Part shown: piece after piece, positions 1-10,749 of the stretch
How positions within the stretch are numbered: position 1 is the first letter of the stretch
Layout of the letters: each line of letters begins with the position of its first letter
Assembly: GCA_023101885.1 (NCBI GenBank)
Contig: JALPQD010000413.1
Coordinates: forward strand, 1,089,650-1,153,649
Reading direction: 5' to 3'
Length of the DNA stretch: 64,000 nucleotides
DNA from: Typhlomys cinereus
Taxonomy: Eukaryota > Chordata > Mammalia > Rodentia > Platacanthomyidae
Position numbers and translations under genes: made by a program
Notes under the pieces: generated by a model
Told to the model about the DNA's origin: nothing
Databases searched by the model: none
Seen by the model: the letters and a program-made list of their open reading frames with translations, nothing else

Positions 1-149
1 GTGGACTGGCACTTGCTCTGGACACACTTGTCTGGATTCTACACCTGTTGGATGCCGGGGAAAACTGGACAGAGTAGAGACACACTAGGACAATGATATG
101 AATAGCACCCACATCCACAGAGGGCTCCCCACACCTGGGAAGGTCCTGC

Positions 150-870
150 TTGTCACCGTTTCTCCGCATGCAGCTGATAAATTCATAACAAAACGGCTTA
201 GGGGAGAACAAAAGGTTTCTTTTTTCTTACTATTGTCTGGCCACAGTTCTTAGTCCAGCTTGGAAGGAGAGTTATATCAACACCGGAGGTTGAGGGAACT
301 GGCCACATCGTATCTATTGCTGAAAGAGAGAGACAATCCTCACTTGTCACTGGCCAAGTCTATCAAAAAATAGAGGTGGCTCAGGGGTTAAGCCTCTGCC
401 TTGCAGGCGGAAGGTCCTGAGTTCAGATCCTAGACCCCACGTGTAGACATCAGGCAGGGGGCGCCCTGCATTTCGGGTTCTGGTAGGGCGGAGCCTGTGA
501 ATCCCCGGGCAGAGTAAACAAGGAGGAGGTGGAGGCGTCCATGGTGGTTCCCGAATTCGTCCCTGGTTCTACACACGCGGGAGCGCGCACGCACACGTGC
601 ACACACATACACACGCACAATTGAATAAATAAAAAAAAAATAGCCTCCCTGAATCATTTTCCTCCATTTTATCCCCCTGCCCAGGAAAAAGTGCCACCTG
701 CCACAGCTTGGGCCTTCCCCATCAATTAGACATCTCCTGCAACTCAACTCCTAATTCTTTACAACATATCCAGAGTTCTAGCCTCCAGTTGTCAAGTTGA
801 CACTTGTATCTAAAGATCACACTCCACCCTTGTCTAATTGATACAATAACACATTACTTTTAAACTGTAA
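150..870 (-). mobile_element. ERVL-like solo LTR, interrupted by a young SINE
   Basis: Read on the minus strand, this matches the LTR family repeated at 10750-11174 and 38993-39409. Shared blocks include the complement of the 'gtcaacttgac' motif near 800 and the 'ggaactggccaca' block near 297. A SINE splits it at about 372-645 and the LTR resumes afterwards. It is diverged, and I could not fix its ends or a target duplication. The boundaries are approximate. Confidence 0.55.
372..645 (+). mobile_element. Young B2-superfamily SINE, copy 1
   Basis: The tRNA-like head (gaggtggctcaggggttaag as A-box region, then gtcctgagttcagatcc as B-box region) is followed by the body ending at the gaattcgt motif, a CA-rich stretch and an A-rich tail. 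It lacks the first few bases (ggggctg) seen in other copies. It lies inside the ERVL-like LTR at 150-870, so it inserted later. The target duplication is ambiguous because of the A-runs on both sides (aaaaatag). Confidence 0.85.
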
Positions 871-879
871 ACTTTCAGA

Positions 880-1640
880 TTACAAAGGTCACTGTGGACA
901 GTCCAAGCAGTTTTGCCAGGGGAAATGTCTTGGTCCTTGTAAGATTTAGATGCCTGGGCACCAGGGCCTGCCCTTCTAAGGCACGTAATGCCAGTATAAA
1001 GGCTGAGGCACTTGGACCAGCTCTGGGGACTCGCGGCCTCTAGAGCAGCTTGGGAAATGGGGATGAGGGCCAGAGGAGGCCAGCAGGGTCACCACATGAG
1101 CAACATCCACCCACATGACCTCGTTCAGCATGAAGCAGTTCACGGAGTAGGAAGCTAAGAGACCCGCTCAAGGCCCCCCTGTGAGAGAGCCGTAGGGAAG
1201 CAAGTCAGACCACACCCACACCATGTCTCCTTCCCAGCCCCTGGCCACTAGGCAGGCCAGGGAGCCTCTGCTCACTAGTGCCTCCCTGCCACCTCCCACC
1301 CAGAATGATCACAGGGTTTCAGTCTTTGTTCCCAACAAGCTTGTCACTCCAGCATTAGTTCGTAAGGTCATAGCCAGTCCCTGTGTATAATCTCGAGATC
1401 AAGGGTGAAGTTTCACATAGGTCCGGATGAAGGAAGGGATGGGGGTTCATTGGGCTGGGCGACGCTGCCCGCTTCCCACCCCTTCTTTCCCACCTTTCCT
1501 TCTTTATCTCCTTACTCTCTTCCTCCCTCCCCCATTTTTTTTCTTCTCTTTCTCCTCCTTCCTCTCTCTTTTCAAATGTTTATCAAACACCTGTGCCGTG
1601 CTGGTCAATGTTCTATGCACTCCAAATTACAAGAATGAGC
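880..1640. other. Unassigned sequence with a pyrimidine-rich tract
   Basis: I recognise no gene or repeat family here. A C/T-rich low-complexity stretch runs from about 1470 to 1570. The longer reading frames across it are low-complexity Pro/Ser/Phe translations and are not credible proteins. Confidence 0.4.
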
Positions 1641-1644
1641 AGAG

Positions 1645-1750
1645 GAAGGCTGGGAATACAGCTGGGAATACAGTTCAGTGTAAAGCATTGGCCTAGCATG
1701 CATGAGCCCAGGGCCAGTCTCCAGAGTGGCTCTGGCCACAGAGGAAGTAA
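1645..1750 (+). mobile_element. ID-like SINE fragment
   Basis: It resembles the tRNA-Ala-derived rodent ID element: an A-box-like 'agttcagtgtaaagc' is followed by 'ttggcctagcatgcatgagccc', which resembles the ID 'cttgcctagcatgc' core. It is diverged and its tail is poorly defined. Confidence 0.5.
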
Positions 1751-1991
1751 GAAAAGGCTGACACACTCAGGGCTGGAGAGTGGGATGCTGTGGGTAGATT
1801 TATAACATGTGCAGGGATCTGTGCTACTTAGAAGCTGAGAAGTCATTCCTGGGGGAGGGTTGAAGGGCTTGGTGACAGCGAGGTTCTGCAAAGGCCAGTC
1901 TGGCTGCACCAACTGAAGAGTGGGCACCACTCAAGGTAGTGGGGGCAAAGTTGAGCAGGCGGATCTGAGGAACCCTAGGGATACAAACTGA

Positions 1992-2184
1992 GAAGACGTG
2001 GTGAGGGATGAGCATGGGAAGAAGACGTGGTGAGGGATGGGCCTGGGGGAAGACGTGGTGAGGGATGGGCCTGGGGGAAGACGTGGGGATGCCTGGGGGA
2101 AGGGGTGGTGAGAGGGGGCCTGGGGGAAGACGTGGTGAGGGATGGGCCTGGGGGAAGACGTGGTGAGGGATGGGCCTGGGGGAA
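1992..2184 (+). repeat. G-rich minisatellite, about 28-bp unit, about 7 copies
   Basis: Tandem units start with aagacgtggtgagggatggg and end in cctggggg. The spacing is 28 bp in the well-kept copies; copies near 2080-2125 are shortened and variant. The strand is strongly G-rich with repeated GGG runs. Reading frames through it on either strand are repeat translations (Gly/Arg/Trp-rich or Pro-rich) and are not genes. Confidence 0.9.
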
Positions 2185-2397
2185 GTGCTGGTGTTCAGCT
2201 ACCTCGGACTCCTGGATGGGCAGTGAGAAGATGGTGGTGGCAACCGGGTGAGTGTGAGAGAGCTGTTGAGAGGTGACTGGGTCTCTGGCTTTAGATCCAG
2301 GGGCAGTCAGGCTAGAGGTGCAAGTCAAGGGTTCTTGGCATTCTATGGTGACTAAAGCCACACAAACTACATCACTGAGGCACAGAACAGCAAGGTG

Positions 2398-2896
2398 CTG
2401 GAACCAGGCCAGCCAATCTCTCCCCGTCCTAAAGCTCAGGGAAACTTGAGGAAGAGGGGGCAGTAAGATTGTAAGAGCCTAAAGATGAGGAGGAGCAACG
2501 ATATGCAAGATACTCCACACAAGTTAGGGCTGCAGTAGTCATAATCGGACTTTGCATGACCTGTACAATCACTGACATATCAACGACCCCCCAAGGTCTA
2601 GCATGGATCACAGGCACTAGGATCCTTAGAGGCAAGGGAGTAACAGTCATAATAGTGTTCCCACGCTAAAGGGGAGCGAAGACAGGGCTCTAGGCAATGC
2701 TACTGAGTCCTTACACTTCACTAGAGTGAAGACTCAGAGGGAAGTTTGACATTCACACAAAAAGATGCTCCAGGGGATGGGAAGGGGGTGAAAGGAAGGG
2801 GGAAAGGGGAAGAGGGTGCAAGGGGAACTGGGAAGAGGTGGAGGGAGGGAGGGGACCGGGGTACCTGTTAAGCTTGTATAATTGGGAAAAAAGAAA
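2398..2896 (+). mobile_element. 5'-truncated L1 3' UTR insertion with 16-bp target duplication
   Basis: This is the 3' UTR of the same L1 lineage as the full-length element at 21780-28645, here in plus orientation. It includes the cagtaagattgtaagagcc block, a long G/A polypurine tract (about 2770-2860) and the terminal ggtacctgttaagcttgta block before the A-rich tail. It is flanked by direct repeats acagaacagcaaggtg at 2382-2397 and 2897-2912, a perfect 16-bp target-site duplication. Confidence 0.9.
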
Positions 2897-3054
2897 ACAG
2901 AACAGCAAGGTGAGAAAAGAACAGGGTCAGTGTTGCATGCTCCGCCACCAGGAGTGTGAAAACGGGACATTCTGGCCTGGCTTCTCGCATGCACCTCTCC
3001 TCTCTCCAGGAAGGCAAGGGCATTTGTTTGTGAGCTTGTGGAGTCTTGTGCATT

Positions 3055-3115
3055 TATAGCAGGGTCTCTCTCTCCCTCCCTCTCTCTCTCTTTCCCTCTC
3101 TCTCTCTCTCCTCTG
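3055..3115 (+). repeat. (CT)n microsatellite
   Basis: Low-complexity tct/ctc repeats with a few c and t interruptions. There is no coding signal. Confidence 0.9.
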
Positions 3116-3137
3116 TTTGCATGTGTATATGTATGAA

Positions 3138-3428
3138 ATACAGATAGTCCACTGTGTATTCTGTACCCCTAGATTCTGCATTCATGCCTTCAACCAACTA
3201 CAGATTAAAAATAAACATGAAACCTCATTTGTACTGAACATGCAGTTGTTAGTTCTCTGACTATACAGCATTTACACTGTATTAGGCATTGTGAATCATG
3301 TAGAAAAGCTGTCCATAGGTTGTCTGTAAATACTATGCTATTTTATATAAGTTGAACACCTGCAGACTTGCTATCCAAGCGTTAGCCTGGAACCAATGTC
3401 CAGAGGACACTGAAGGACAACTATCAGT
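3138..3428 (-). mobile_element. MER2/Tigger-like DNA transposon remnant
   Basis: It resembles the mammalian MER2 (TcMar-Tigger) nonautonomous transposon. Diagnostic blocks are 'attcatgccttcaaccaact', 'catttacactgtattagg', 'aaatactatgctattttata' and a terminal region ending 'gacactgaaggacaacta'. The ends are roughly inverted repeats of each other. Strand is by my recall of the consensus. It is old and degraded with no transposase frame. Confidence 0.65.
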
Positions 3429-3429
3429 G

Positions 3430-4690
3430 CATGTATATATAAAAATGTACACTGACACTTACACACACATGGCTATCTGTAACCATGGATACATATATAC
3501 ACGTGTATATATACACATATACAGTATGGGCATATGTATCCAGATGTATGCTTATTGGTATTTCTTCTCTCTCCCTTCCTTCTGGTGAATGGATCCTTAG
3601 TTTTATTTTTTTTTTATTTCATCTACTAATGAGATCAAAAACTGTGCATCCCAGGGTGCAGAAAGTCAAGGCTGTAGGGTAGAGTTGGGGTGGAGTCTCC
3701 CCTGAGGCCCTCCCAAGGCTCAGGGTTGGATTGGTCCGAAGAAGACTGGGATCCTCTGGGTTCTCAGTAGGCATGGAGTTCTGCTAAAGCCTGGCAGGCA
3801 GCCGTGGGGCAGACCCAGCATGCGGACATGAAGCAGGAAGGGAAGGACCTCGCTGGGAGGAGAAGGGTGACCATCGCGCTAGGGGGAGAAACGCTGGCCG
3901 CAAGTCTCTGGGGATCCTACGTGGACCTGCCACGTGCATGCTTGGAATCATTGTCCCGTGGACCTCCAGCCTGTGCCCTGTCGTGGCACAACTGCTCAAT
4001 CAAGGCGGACCACCTGCTCACCGGCCCTGAGCCTGCCCCTTTCGGTGATGACCGCAAAAAAAAGGTCCGGTGTTTCAGTCCCCGAGCCAAGGGAAGTTCG
4101 ATCCCACGCCCTTTCTTGGAGGCTCAGCCACTTGCCCAGGGTCGCCCTAGTAGGCAGGGGGAGAGGTGGGGCGGATCTAATCTCCAGTTGGACCTCGCTC
4201 CTCTGGGAAAGTGGATCAAATGGCCTGTTCACATTTTATTTACTGTGGGTGAAGGCCGAGCTATCTGATAGCGTCCTGAGATCGGGACCCACCGCCTGTT
4301 CCCAGGAATAGGCTTTAGCAGGGGACACACACGAGCCCCAGGGGGATGCCTGGACTACTGGGTCCCTTTCCCAGCCATCATTCAGGCCCACCTTCGCTGT
4401 ACAAAGGAGGCATCAGGCATGTGAGCTGCGTGACTGGTTTCTTTGCCAACCAGTATTGAGGTGGGGACTTTAGAGCCAGCAAGCCTGCAGTCACGTGCTC
4501 GGATCACAAACACGTGACAACTAAATAACCTGCACCAGAACTCCCACTGTCCAGCATGCCTGGGGCGTGGCAGTGCTGACACTGCTGCCCAGGAGTGAGC
4601 GATCAGTCACCTTGCAGAACCAAATGAAGGGTCGATAAGGTCAGGGCTGAAGTCAGAGAGACTTGGTGTGGTCAGCAAAGGTGGCCTCCA
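3430..4690. other. Mostly unassigned unique sequence
   Basis: A TA/CA-rich low-complexity patch occupies 3435-3560. From 3700 the base composition rises in GC and includes several CpGs. A 154-codon open frame at 3804-4268 on the plus strand has no recognisable domain or codon pattern. A faint MIR-like stretch (acttgcccagggtc, near 4129) may be an ancient SINE. I cannot support a gene. Confidence 0.35.
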
Positions 4691-4730
4691 ATGGAGAAGT
4701 TCTCACCTGCACCTCCTTCCCTCCCCACAG

Positions 4731-4882
4731 GTCCCACCATGACAGGCCATCCTCAGACCTGCTTTGATCCCTGTCGGGGCAGCCCCGGCTTGAAGCATGC
4801 TCAGCACCTTGGCTTGGTGCAGAAGGCCACCCTCGCAGTGCTGAGCTGCAGCTACTTTGTACTGCTCAATGGGAGCCAACTG
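4731..4882 (+). other. Possible internal exon (unidentified)
   Basis: A pyrimidine-rich stretch ends in ccctccccacag just before 4731, a good splice-acceptor pattern. The segment ends at 4882 and is followed by gtaagt, a consensus donor. The 152-bp interval is open in the frame that reads MTGHPQTCFDPCRG near its start. I recognise no protein family. No branch point or partner exon is established, and chance acceptor/donor pairs are common. It may be an exon of a noncoding RNA or nothing. Confidence 0.3.
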
Positions 4883-5511
4883 GTAAGTGCTCTGGAATTT
4901 TGCGAACCAACTGTGAAACAGACATATCAACAATTAATTTTACAGTCTTGCAATTAAGCATGTCATATAAAAACAAAACACTTCCTAATTGTTTTTACTA
5001 TATTTCAGTATTATACTTCAGGCTCAAATTCAGGTACTGTAACAATATCATAGAAAGTATATAGTGGTGGTCATGGGTCTTTACCTCAAACCCATGGTCT
5101 GAGACATGGTGAAGGTAACTTGAAAGTGAGCATGGAAAGTGTATTTACACCATGGAAATTTACTAACACGACAGATGAAGACTTTCATTAGCATTGATTT
5201 TCTAGACTGATGGGAAGTGGTTTTCCGCACAGCCTTCAGGAAACTCATTCTGGACTTCTGGCTCCTTCTTTCATCTTCAGAATGAAGCAGCTAAAGCCTT
5301 CATAGGGTTGAAAAGTGCTGTGCAGCTGGCTGGAGGAGGGTTGTTGTCAACAGTGTGACTCAGTTGTGGGCGCTGTGTTAACAATACTAACTGGCTGGGC
5401 AGCACGAGCTCACTGGTACAATAGTGGCAAGTCTGTTATGGGAGTAACCATTTGCTTTCTGTTTGCACTTGAGATCCACTTCAGAGGAAGGAATCCACAC
5501 CTGCTTCTAAG

Positions 5512-5912
5512 TGATAGTTAATCCTGGATGACATTTGACACACCTGGCATTAACTAAGATCAGCTGAGACCACGCCTGGCAAGATCAGCTGAAACTACCT
5601 GAAGAGATTACCTAGATCCATATATTACAATACAAGACCAGCCCTAGATCCCATGGGAACCTTCAGTAGTGGACCACAGAAAAGGAACCACAGAACAGAA
5701 GGAGAGAGACTCTGCAGGAATCTTCCAGCCTTCAGTCCTCATCCACTAGATGTCTGCCATGACTTAGCCTGCCTCCAGTTTTGGCCACCAGCCATGTCAC
5801 TGTCAGTGTGAGAGACTGCATCTCCCCTCTGGAACTATAAGTCGAATAAACCTCCCTTAGGTTGTTTACTTTGGGTATTCTCTCACAGCAATAGCCAAGA
5901 ATAACCATTACA
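5512..5912 (+). mobile_element. ERVL/MLT2-type LTR
   Basis: It starts tgatagttaatcct with a diverged 'gtcaacttgac' motif and ends with the 'caatagccaagaataaccattaca' type terminus. The internal 'aataaacctccctta' is a polyadenylation-signal region. The same family recurs at 35474-35878, where the alignment is nearly colinear. No clean target duplication was found. Confidence 0.7.
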
Positions 5913-5929
5913 TTCTATAAATCCAATCT

Positions 5930-6519
5930 GAAACCCATGGCTGGGGAAGCCATAGTCCCTGAGTGGGGAAGTTACTGATGCTCTTTTGCTAAATTGACAT
6001 GACATGCCCATTGATTTGCCTTCTAAATAACTATGCTTATGCCCGTAGATAAGTACTGCCAGCTTTGTCTGCCAGTCTTGGTCAGAAAAGCCAGCCTCTC
6101 ATTGCAGCACTCAACAGCGTCTGCAGAGACTCGTAACCAATCAGAGTGCTAAGAATAAGTAACTGTTGACTGCCTAGACATAAATGGAATATCTATACCA
6201 CTCCCTCCAGATTCAAGAAGCATCACAGAAAAGGAGATAAGAGCTAGAGGGAGTGGGGGGCAGACAGAATGGAAGACTGACTTTGAGCATTACATGGGTT
6301 GCCTTGCTAGATCGTTTGGGCCAGTCAGTGTCCTGTCATGGAGCAGGGAGAGACTCACAGGCTCACAGGCCATACCCCTCCCCTGAAGTTAATGCTTAAT
6401 GGGGGAAGGGAGAGATATTTTCTCCAATGACACTGAAACTGGTAAGGTGCCTGTAGGGTTCACCTTTAAACTCATCTTCGCCCATGCTGCTGTAAGTAAC
6501 CCTAAAGAAACTCATTGCA

Positions 6520-6557
<38 letters not shown>

Positions 6558-6740
6558 ACACACGACATGAAAGTAGAAGGGTGGGAGGGGAACTAGTTGA
6601 GTAGAAGAAGGGAGTTTGCAAGTATGGAGGTGGATCAGAGAGAGTAATGGGTGAATATGATTAAATATATTATGTATGTATGAAAATGCAATAATGAAGC
6701 ACATTATAATGTATAAGTAATATATCCTAATAAGACATTT
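5930..6740 (+). mobile_element. Older L1 (Lx-like) 3' end
   Basis: Blocks such as 'gactgcctagacataaatgg', 'catcacagaaaaggagataa' and 'tgtcctgtcatggagcaggg' resemble the 3' UTR of older rodent (Lx-type) L1. A second, similar copy is at 18475-19075. A (CA)n repeat interrupts it at 6520-6563, and it ends in AT-rich sequence around 6740. Confidence 0.55.
6520..6563 (+). repeat. (CA)n microsatellite
   Basis: About 20 CA units with one interruption, inside the older L1 3' end. Confidence 0.95.
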
Positions 6741-6936
6741 AAATTTTCTTTAAAACAACATCCTTGGCATTTCCAATCTGCTTCCTGGGAGGGATGAGGT
6801 AAGTAATATGGGGAGAGAATGACAAAAATTCATCATCTGAAACTGCCAAAGAAATAAAAACAAAATTATTTTTAAGTAAATGTTTTTTAAAAATGTATAA
6901 TAAAATTACTTCTCTCTTCCTCTTTCTGGGGATATG

Positions 6937-7110
6937 TAGTCTTCCCTCAGTATACATGTGGTTTTGCTTCCAGAACCTTCATGAATTCTAAAGTCATAGA
7001 TCCAAGCTCCTTATAAAATGATGCAATATTTACATATAACCTACACACACCCTCATATACGCTCTGCATAATCTCCAGAGCGTTTATCATCTGCAGCACA
7101 ACTACATATA
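6937..7110 (+). mobile_element. MER2/Tigger-like DNA transposon fragment
   Basis: It begins near a TA dinucleotide with 'gtcttccctcagtatacatg', followed by 'gtggttttgcttccagaacc' and then 'gatgcaatatttacatataa' and 'cctacacacaccctcata'. These resemble the MER2 5' half, in the opposite orientation to the remnant at 3138-3428. The far end is missing. Confidence 0.55.
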
Positions 7111-7965
7111 GAAAGGTACATGATTTTGTCACTATGACTGGAAAATGAACACCAAGCCCCACTCACTCTATCCCTGTATTTGTTACAGACATCATTAGCT
7201 GACCATGTATCATAGGATTCTCCCCCACTGAGTATAAATTCAATTTTTCCATCCTTCTCAATGGAGCATTCCAAGTGGACTGTCTTGCTGAAATAATCAG
7301 TGAAACTTTTTGGACATCCCTGGGTGCATTTGAAAGCTCAAAATGAAAAAAAAAGAAAAGAATTCCCCAGCTGAATCTGGTTTGTCCAGTGATTGGCCAT
7401 GCCAGGGTTCCATGAGACAGGTGAGAAGTAGGCATTTTTGTGTTGCCCCCTTCTGAGGCCAGGCCAAGACTATAGTCCATTTGAGGCCCCCCAAGAAGTG
7501 AAGACAGAAGTCAGAATCTTTGGGACATAAAGAAAAGTTCTGTCCCAGCACCACTGTGCCAAGCTTCCTAAGAACGTGTAGGAAGAGAGACAGCACATTA
7601 GTAAGCACAATTTCTTTGCAGATTTCTCCATAAGATGAGCTCTTTATTTTAAATCTCTCGAAAATGTAAAAAAAAAATGTAGAGGTAGTTACTTATGAAA
7701 AGCTGTCATCTTTTGGGGGTGGGTAACACAATTTCTCATGTGTTCTGGGGCTAAGAGGCACAGACTGATCTTCTCAATGCCAAATGTTTGAATTAGGAGG
7801 AAGGCCTCTAAACGTAAGCCAGAGGAAGCCTAGGCAACAGAAGAGGACAGTGTGATCTATCGCTTGAACCAAAATAAAAAATCATGTTTGACCTCCCAAT
7901 TTCTCGGGATCAGAAACTCAGGTGTGACTTTGTTTCTACTTGTGACTGCAGCAGCTCTCATCCCC
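7110..7965. other. Unassigned AT-rich sequence
   Basis: No gene or repeat family was recognised. Open frames on the minus strand (to about 105 codons) show no domain, no plausible start context and no splice framework. Confidence 0.35.
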
Positions 7966-7967
7966 CA

Positions 7968-8400
7968 TGGTGAGTGACTACCGGGACCAACTTGGCAATT
8001 GAAGGCTGAGATCTGGGCACATTTGTAAAGAATTAATAATTGAGTTAAACCTAAGCAAGCCTGCAAGAGGTTGTCTAATTGATTTGGGGGGGACATTCCA
8101 GCCCATGATAGTTGGGATCACTCCTTGGGCTGATGTTTAAAATGGAAGGAGCTGCTTAAGAAAGTTGGCATTCTTCAGCATACTTGGACAGACCTGATGT
8201 CTGGCAAAGAAAGTTTGCCCTTCTCTCAGCTGTCCTGTGAAAATGGTATGGCCAGGTTTCTCCATCCCTGGTGTTGGTGTGAATTCTCCTGTCAAGTTGG
8301 AGTAAGAACTACAGAGAATCATAAGCCAAGAACAAAGCTCTTTGTTCCTATAAGCTATTTTGTCACGAATTTACCAGCAACATGCATGGTGATTACTGTA
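7968..8400 (+). mobile_element. ERVL-like solo LTR
   Basis: Same family as 10750-11174: shared 'gggcacatttgtaaagaatt', 'gcaagaggttgtctaattga', 'gttggcattcttcagcatac', the 'ctcctgtcaagttgg' block and the 'aatttaccagcaacatgc' terminus. The 5' end is diverged and no convincing 5-bp duplication is seen. Confidence 0.75.
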
Positions 8401-8811
8401 CCGCCCATGTCTATAAAAGTGCTGGCCCAGACTGCGAGGGATCTGAAGACTCCGCCGGAGGAGACAGACTTCCAAGCTGACTCCCGTGGGGAACAGCAGG
8501 CCTTGGGGCTTAATGCAGTTGGAGAGGGCAGATGGCCAACTAGAGTCTGGGCACAATGACATCAAGAAATCTGGAAGCTGAAGAAGGACAGATAAGGAAC
8601 CTGGGAAATGGCCAGGAACCTATGTACGAAATGGCGCGTGGAAAGGGGCTTCCAATGGAAGAGAGGCCAACATGGTCCGCTAGTGCCAACAGCTCGCGTG
8701 AGGCAGGCTGAAATGTGGCATTGGCAGGGGTCAGTGAACACCTATCCCCACTGGGTAGGGCAGAGAGAATGGGAGGCCGACCACCATGGACTCACTTTGC
8801 ATCAAAACATA

Positions 8812-9168
8812 TGTAACAGTTACTCTTAACTATTGCTGTGAGAGAGCACCCAAAGTCAAGGAACTTAAGGGAGAAAGGGAGGTTTATTCAGCTTACAGTT
8901 CCAGAGGGAAGGTACAGTCTCTCAAAGCAGAGGTGGCATGGCTGGCTGGCCAAAGCTGCAGGAGGCTAAGTCCCTGCAGACATCTTGGAAGCTGAGAGCT
9001 GCAGACTGTTTACTGCAAAGGCAGACTTCTCCTGGAGGTAGGATGGGACTAATCCACCTCAAGGCCCACCCCTTGTGACTGCCTTCCTCCAGCAAAGCTC
9101 CACCTCTCAAGGTGCCATGACCTTGCCAAACACATGAGACTGTGGGGGACACATTTCAAACCATGACA
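8812..9168 (-). mobile_element. MaLR-type solo LTR with 5-bp target duplication
   Basis: It begins TG (tgtaacagttactc) and ends CA (aaccatgaca), and is flanked by acata at 8807-8811 and 9169-9173. As written it looks like the complement of an MST/ORR1-type MaLR LTR, with 'gggaggtttattcagcttac' near the left end and 'gggggacacatttcaaacca' at the right. It is 357 bp. The sister copy at 11410-11770 is closely similar throughout. Confidence 0.85.
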
Positions 9169-9359
9169 ACATACAAGACCGGAGTGCTCGTCAGCGCTGC
9201 TGATGTTTCAAAATTGTATTAAGGTTTTTAGTTAGCATTCAAAATGGATTTTATCATGGTATTTCATACATTCATACCGGGGTACTTGGTTCATATTCAT
9301 CCATTACCCTCCCTCATTCCACACTGCTGGTTCCTTCCCACCAATAGTCCCCCTGTTCT

Positions 9360-9489
9360 CTACTCTCTCTTTTCTCTCCTCTTTTTCTCCAACTCTTTTT
9401 CCTCTCCTCCAACTCTTTCTCCTCTCCTTTCTTTTCTTCAACTCTCTCCTCTCTCTCTTCTGTCCTCTCTCTCCTCTCTTCTAAATCTT

Positions 9490-9524
<35 letters not shown>

Positions 9525-9525
9525 G
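9360..9525 (+). repeat. (CT)n-rich low-complexity tract
   Basis: Irregular ctc/tct repeats ending in a pure (TC)n run at about 9493-9522. The Ser/Leu-rich 139-codon frame across it is a low-complexity artefact. Confidence 0.9.
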
Positions 9526-9654
9526 CACACACACAATCTAGATTCCCACATTAGTCTTTCATTTTCCCATTACTTTTTCTTGTCTGCCCTCCCGTCCTGT
9601 AAGCCCCTTCCTTCCTCTACACAGACAGCCTGCCCAACTGCCTTGTGCTTTCAT

Positions 9655-10310
9655 GTCATGTAGAGTCATCTAGGTCTGACTTATTTCAATAACATGATGA
9701 TCTTCCATCCGTTCATCTCCTGCAGGTGACACACTTTGCTTTACAGCAGAATAAGACTCCGTTGCATATATACACCACATTTCCTTTATCTGCCTGCCTG
9801 TTGGTGGGCATTTAGGCTCTTGTGAACAGTGCCGCAGTAAACACTGATATGCCGATGTCTCTGTGGTGTGCTGACTCTTTTGTGTGTCGACCTAGAAGTA
9901 CTATAGGCCTCAGACAAGGGATGAAAAAGTTTATTGATTACATGGCAACATAAGCTAGTCCTTGAAAGGGAAGAGAAGCAGGATCTGAAGAGGAGGAGCT
10001 TTATCGCTGGGCTTGTCTCAGGGTAAAGGAGTGAGGCATTGGTCTTTTGCATGTGACCGAGCATGGGCTTTGCCAGCACCAGCTGGCCATTGGGGGTGGG
10101 GGGCAATGACCAGCCCAACAGAGCTTTCACTCTGAGTATGGGGGTGTGGGAAAGAGACTATCGGCTGGATCATGTGGTAGGTTTGTTTTCAGATTTTGAG
10201 GAACCTTAATACTGGTTTCCCACATGGCTGCACCAGTTTACAGTTCCATCAACAGAATATAAAGGTTCCTTTCCCGTGCATTCTTCCGGAAGTGGTTGCT
10301 TGTGTTCTAG
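9655..10310 (-). mobile_element. Old L1 fragment with an internal LTR-like insertion
   Basis: Antisense L1 3'-ORF2 sequence: 'cagaataagactccgttgc', 'gtgggcatttaggctcttg' and 'gtgaacagtgccgcagtaaa', then after an interruption at about 9895-10175 'accagtttacagttccatca'. The interruption contains 'gaaaaagtttattgattac', reminiscent of an antisense LTR, but I cannot name its family. Confidence 0.6.
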
Positions 10311-10744
10311 ATGCCAGCCATCTGACTGGGGTGGTGTGGAGCGGGTCACTCTTGCTGGAGGAGGGAGAAACTAGCTGGAGAGGCCTGGGCAGGGGAGATT
10401 GTGAGGCGCTAGGACGTGTGCAAGTGACTGATGTGGACTATATGTGGAGGAAGATGAAGCAGAGCCTGAAGAGTCGTCCAAATGTCCGCAAGCACCTGAC
10501 ACAAGGGTCTGGTGCGTGGGCAGAGGGGATGGCATTAGGCAGGAGGCATGAATGGGAAGTCTGTAGAAATGCACAGGAGCACTTTTCTGCCTGGGTCTGA
10601 CCTTCTACTGAAACCGGAAGCCAGGAGACCATCACAGACACCTCAAGGTGAGAGGAAAGAATGAAGTGACTCAGGAAAACTGACGCTCCTGGTCTGGCAG
10701 AGAGCAAGGACTCCATAAATACGTTATCATCTTTCTCTCTCAGA
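10310..10744. other. Unassigned sequence
   Basis: No gene or repeat family was recognised. The 134-codon plus-strand frame starting at 10196 spans the L1 boundary and is not credible. Confidence 0.3.
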
Positions 10745-10749
10745 GATGA

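Noticed and set aside
372..440. tRNA-like A-box and B-box considered as a tRNA gene
   Set aside because: It is the head of a SINE. The acceptor and anticodon stems do not pair, and the same sequence continues into the SINE body in all seven copies.
2027..2361. Repetitive frames DGPGGRRGEGWAWGK (plus) and PSPRLPPGPSLTTSS (minus)
   Set aside because: They are translations of the 28-bp minisatellite, not proteins.
3804..4311. 154- and 125-codon plus-strand frames in unique sequence
   Set aside because: Two overlapping frames are open at once, which suggests GC composition. There is no recognisable domain and no splice framework.
9244..9663. 139-codon Ser/Leu-rich plus-strand frame
   Set aside because: It is read through a CT-rich low-complexity tract, with no supporting structure.
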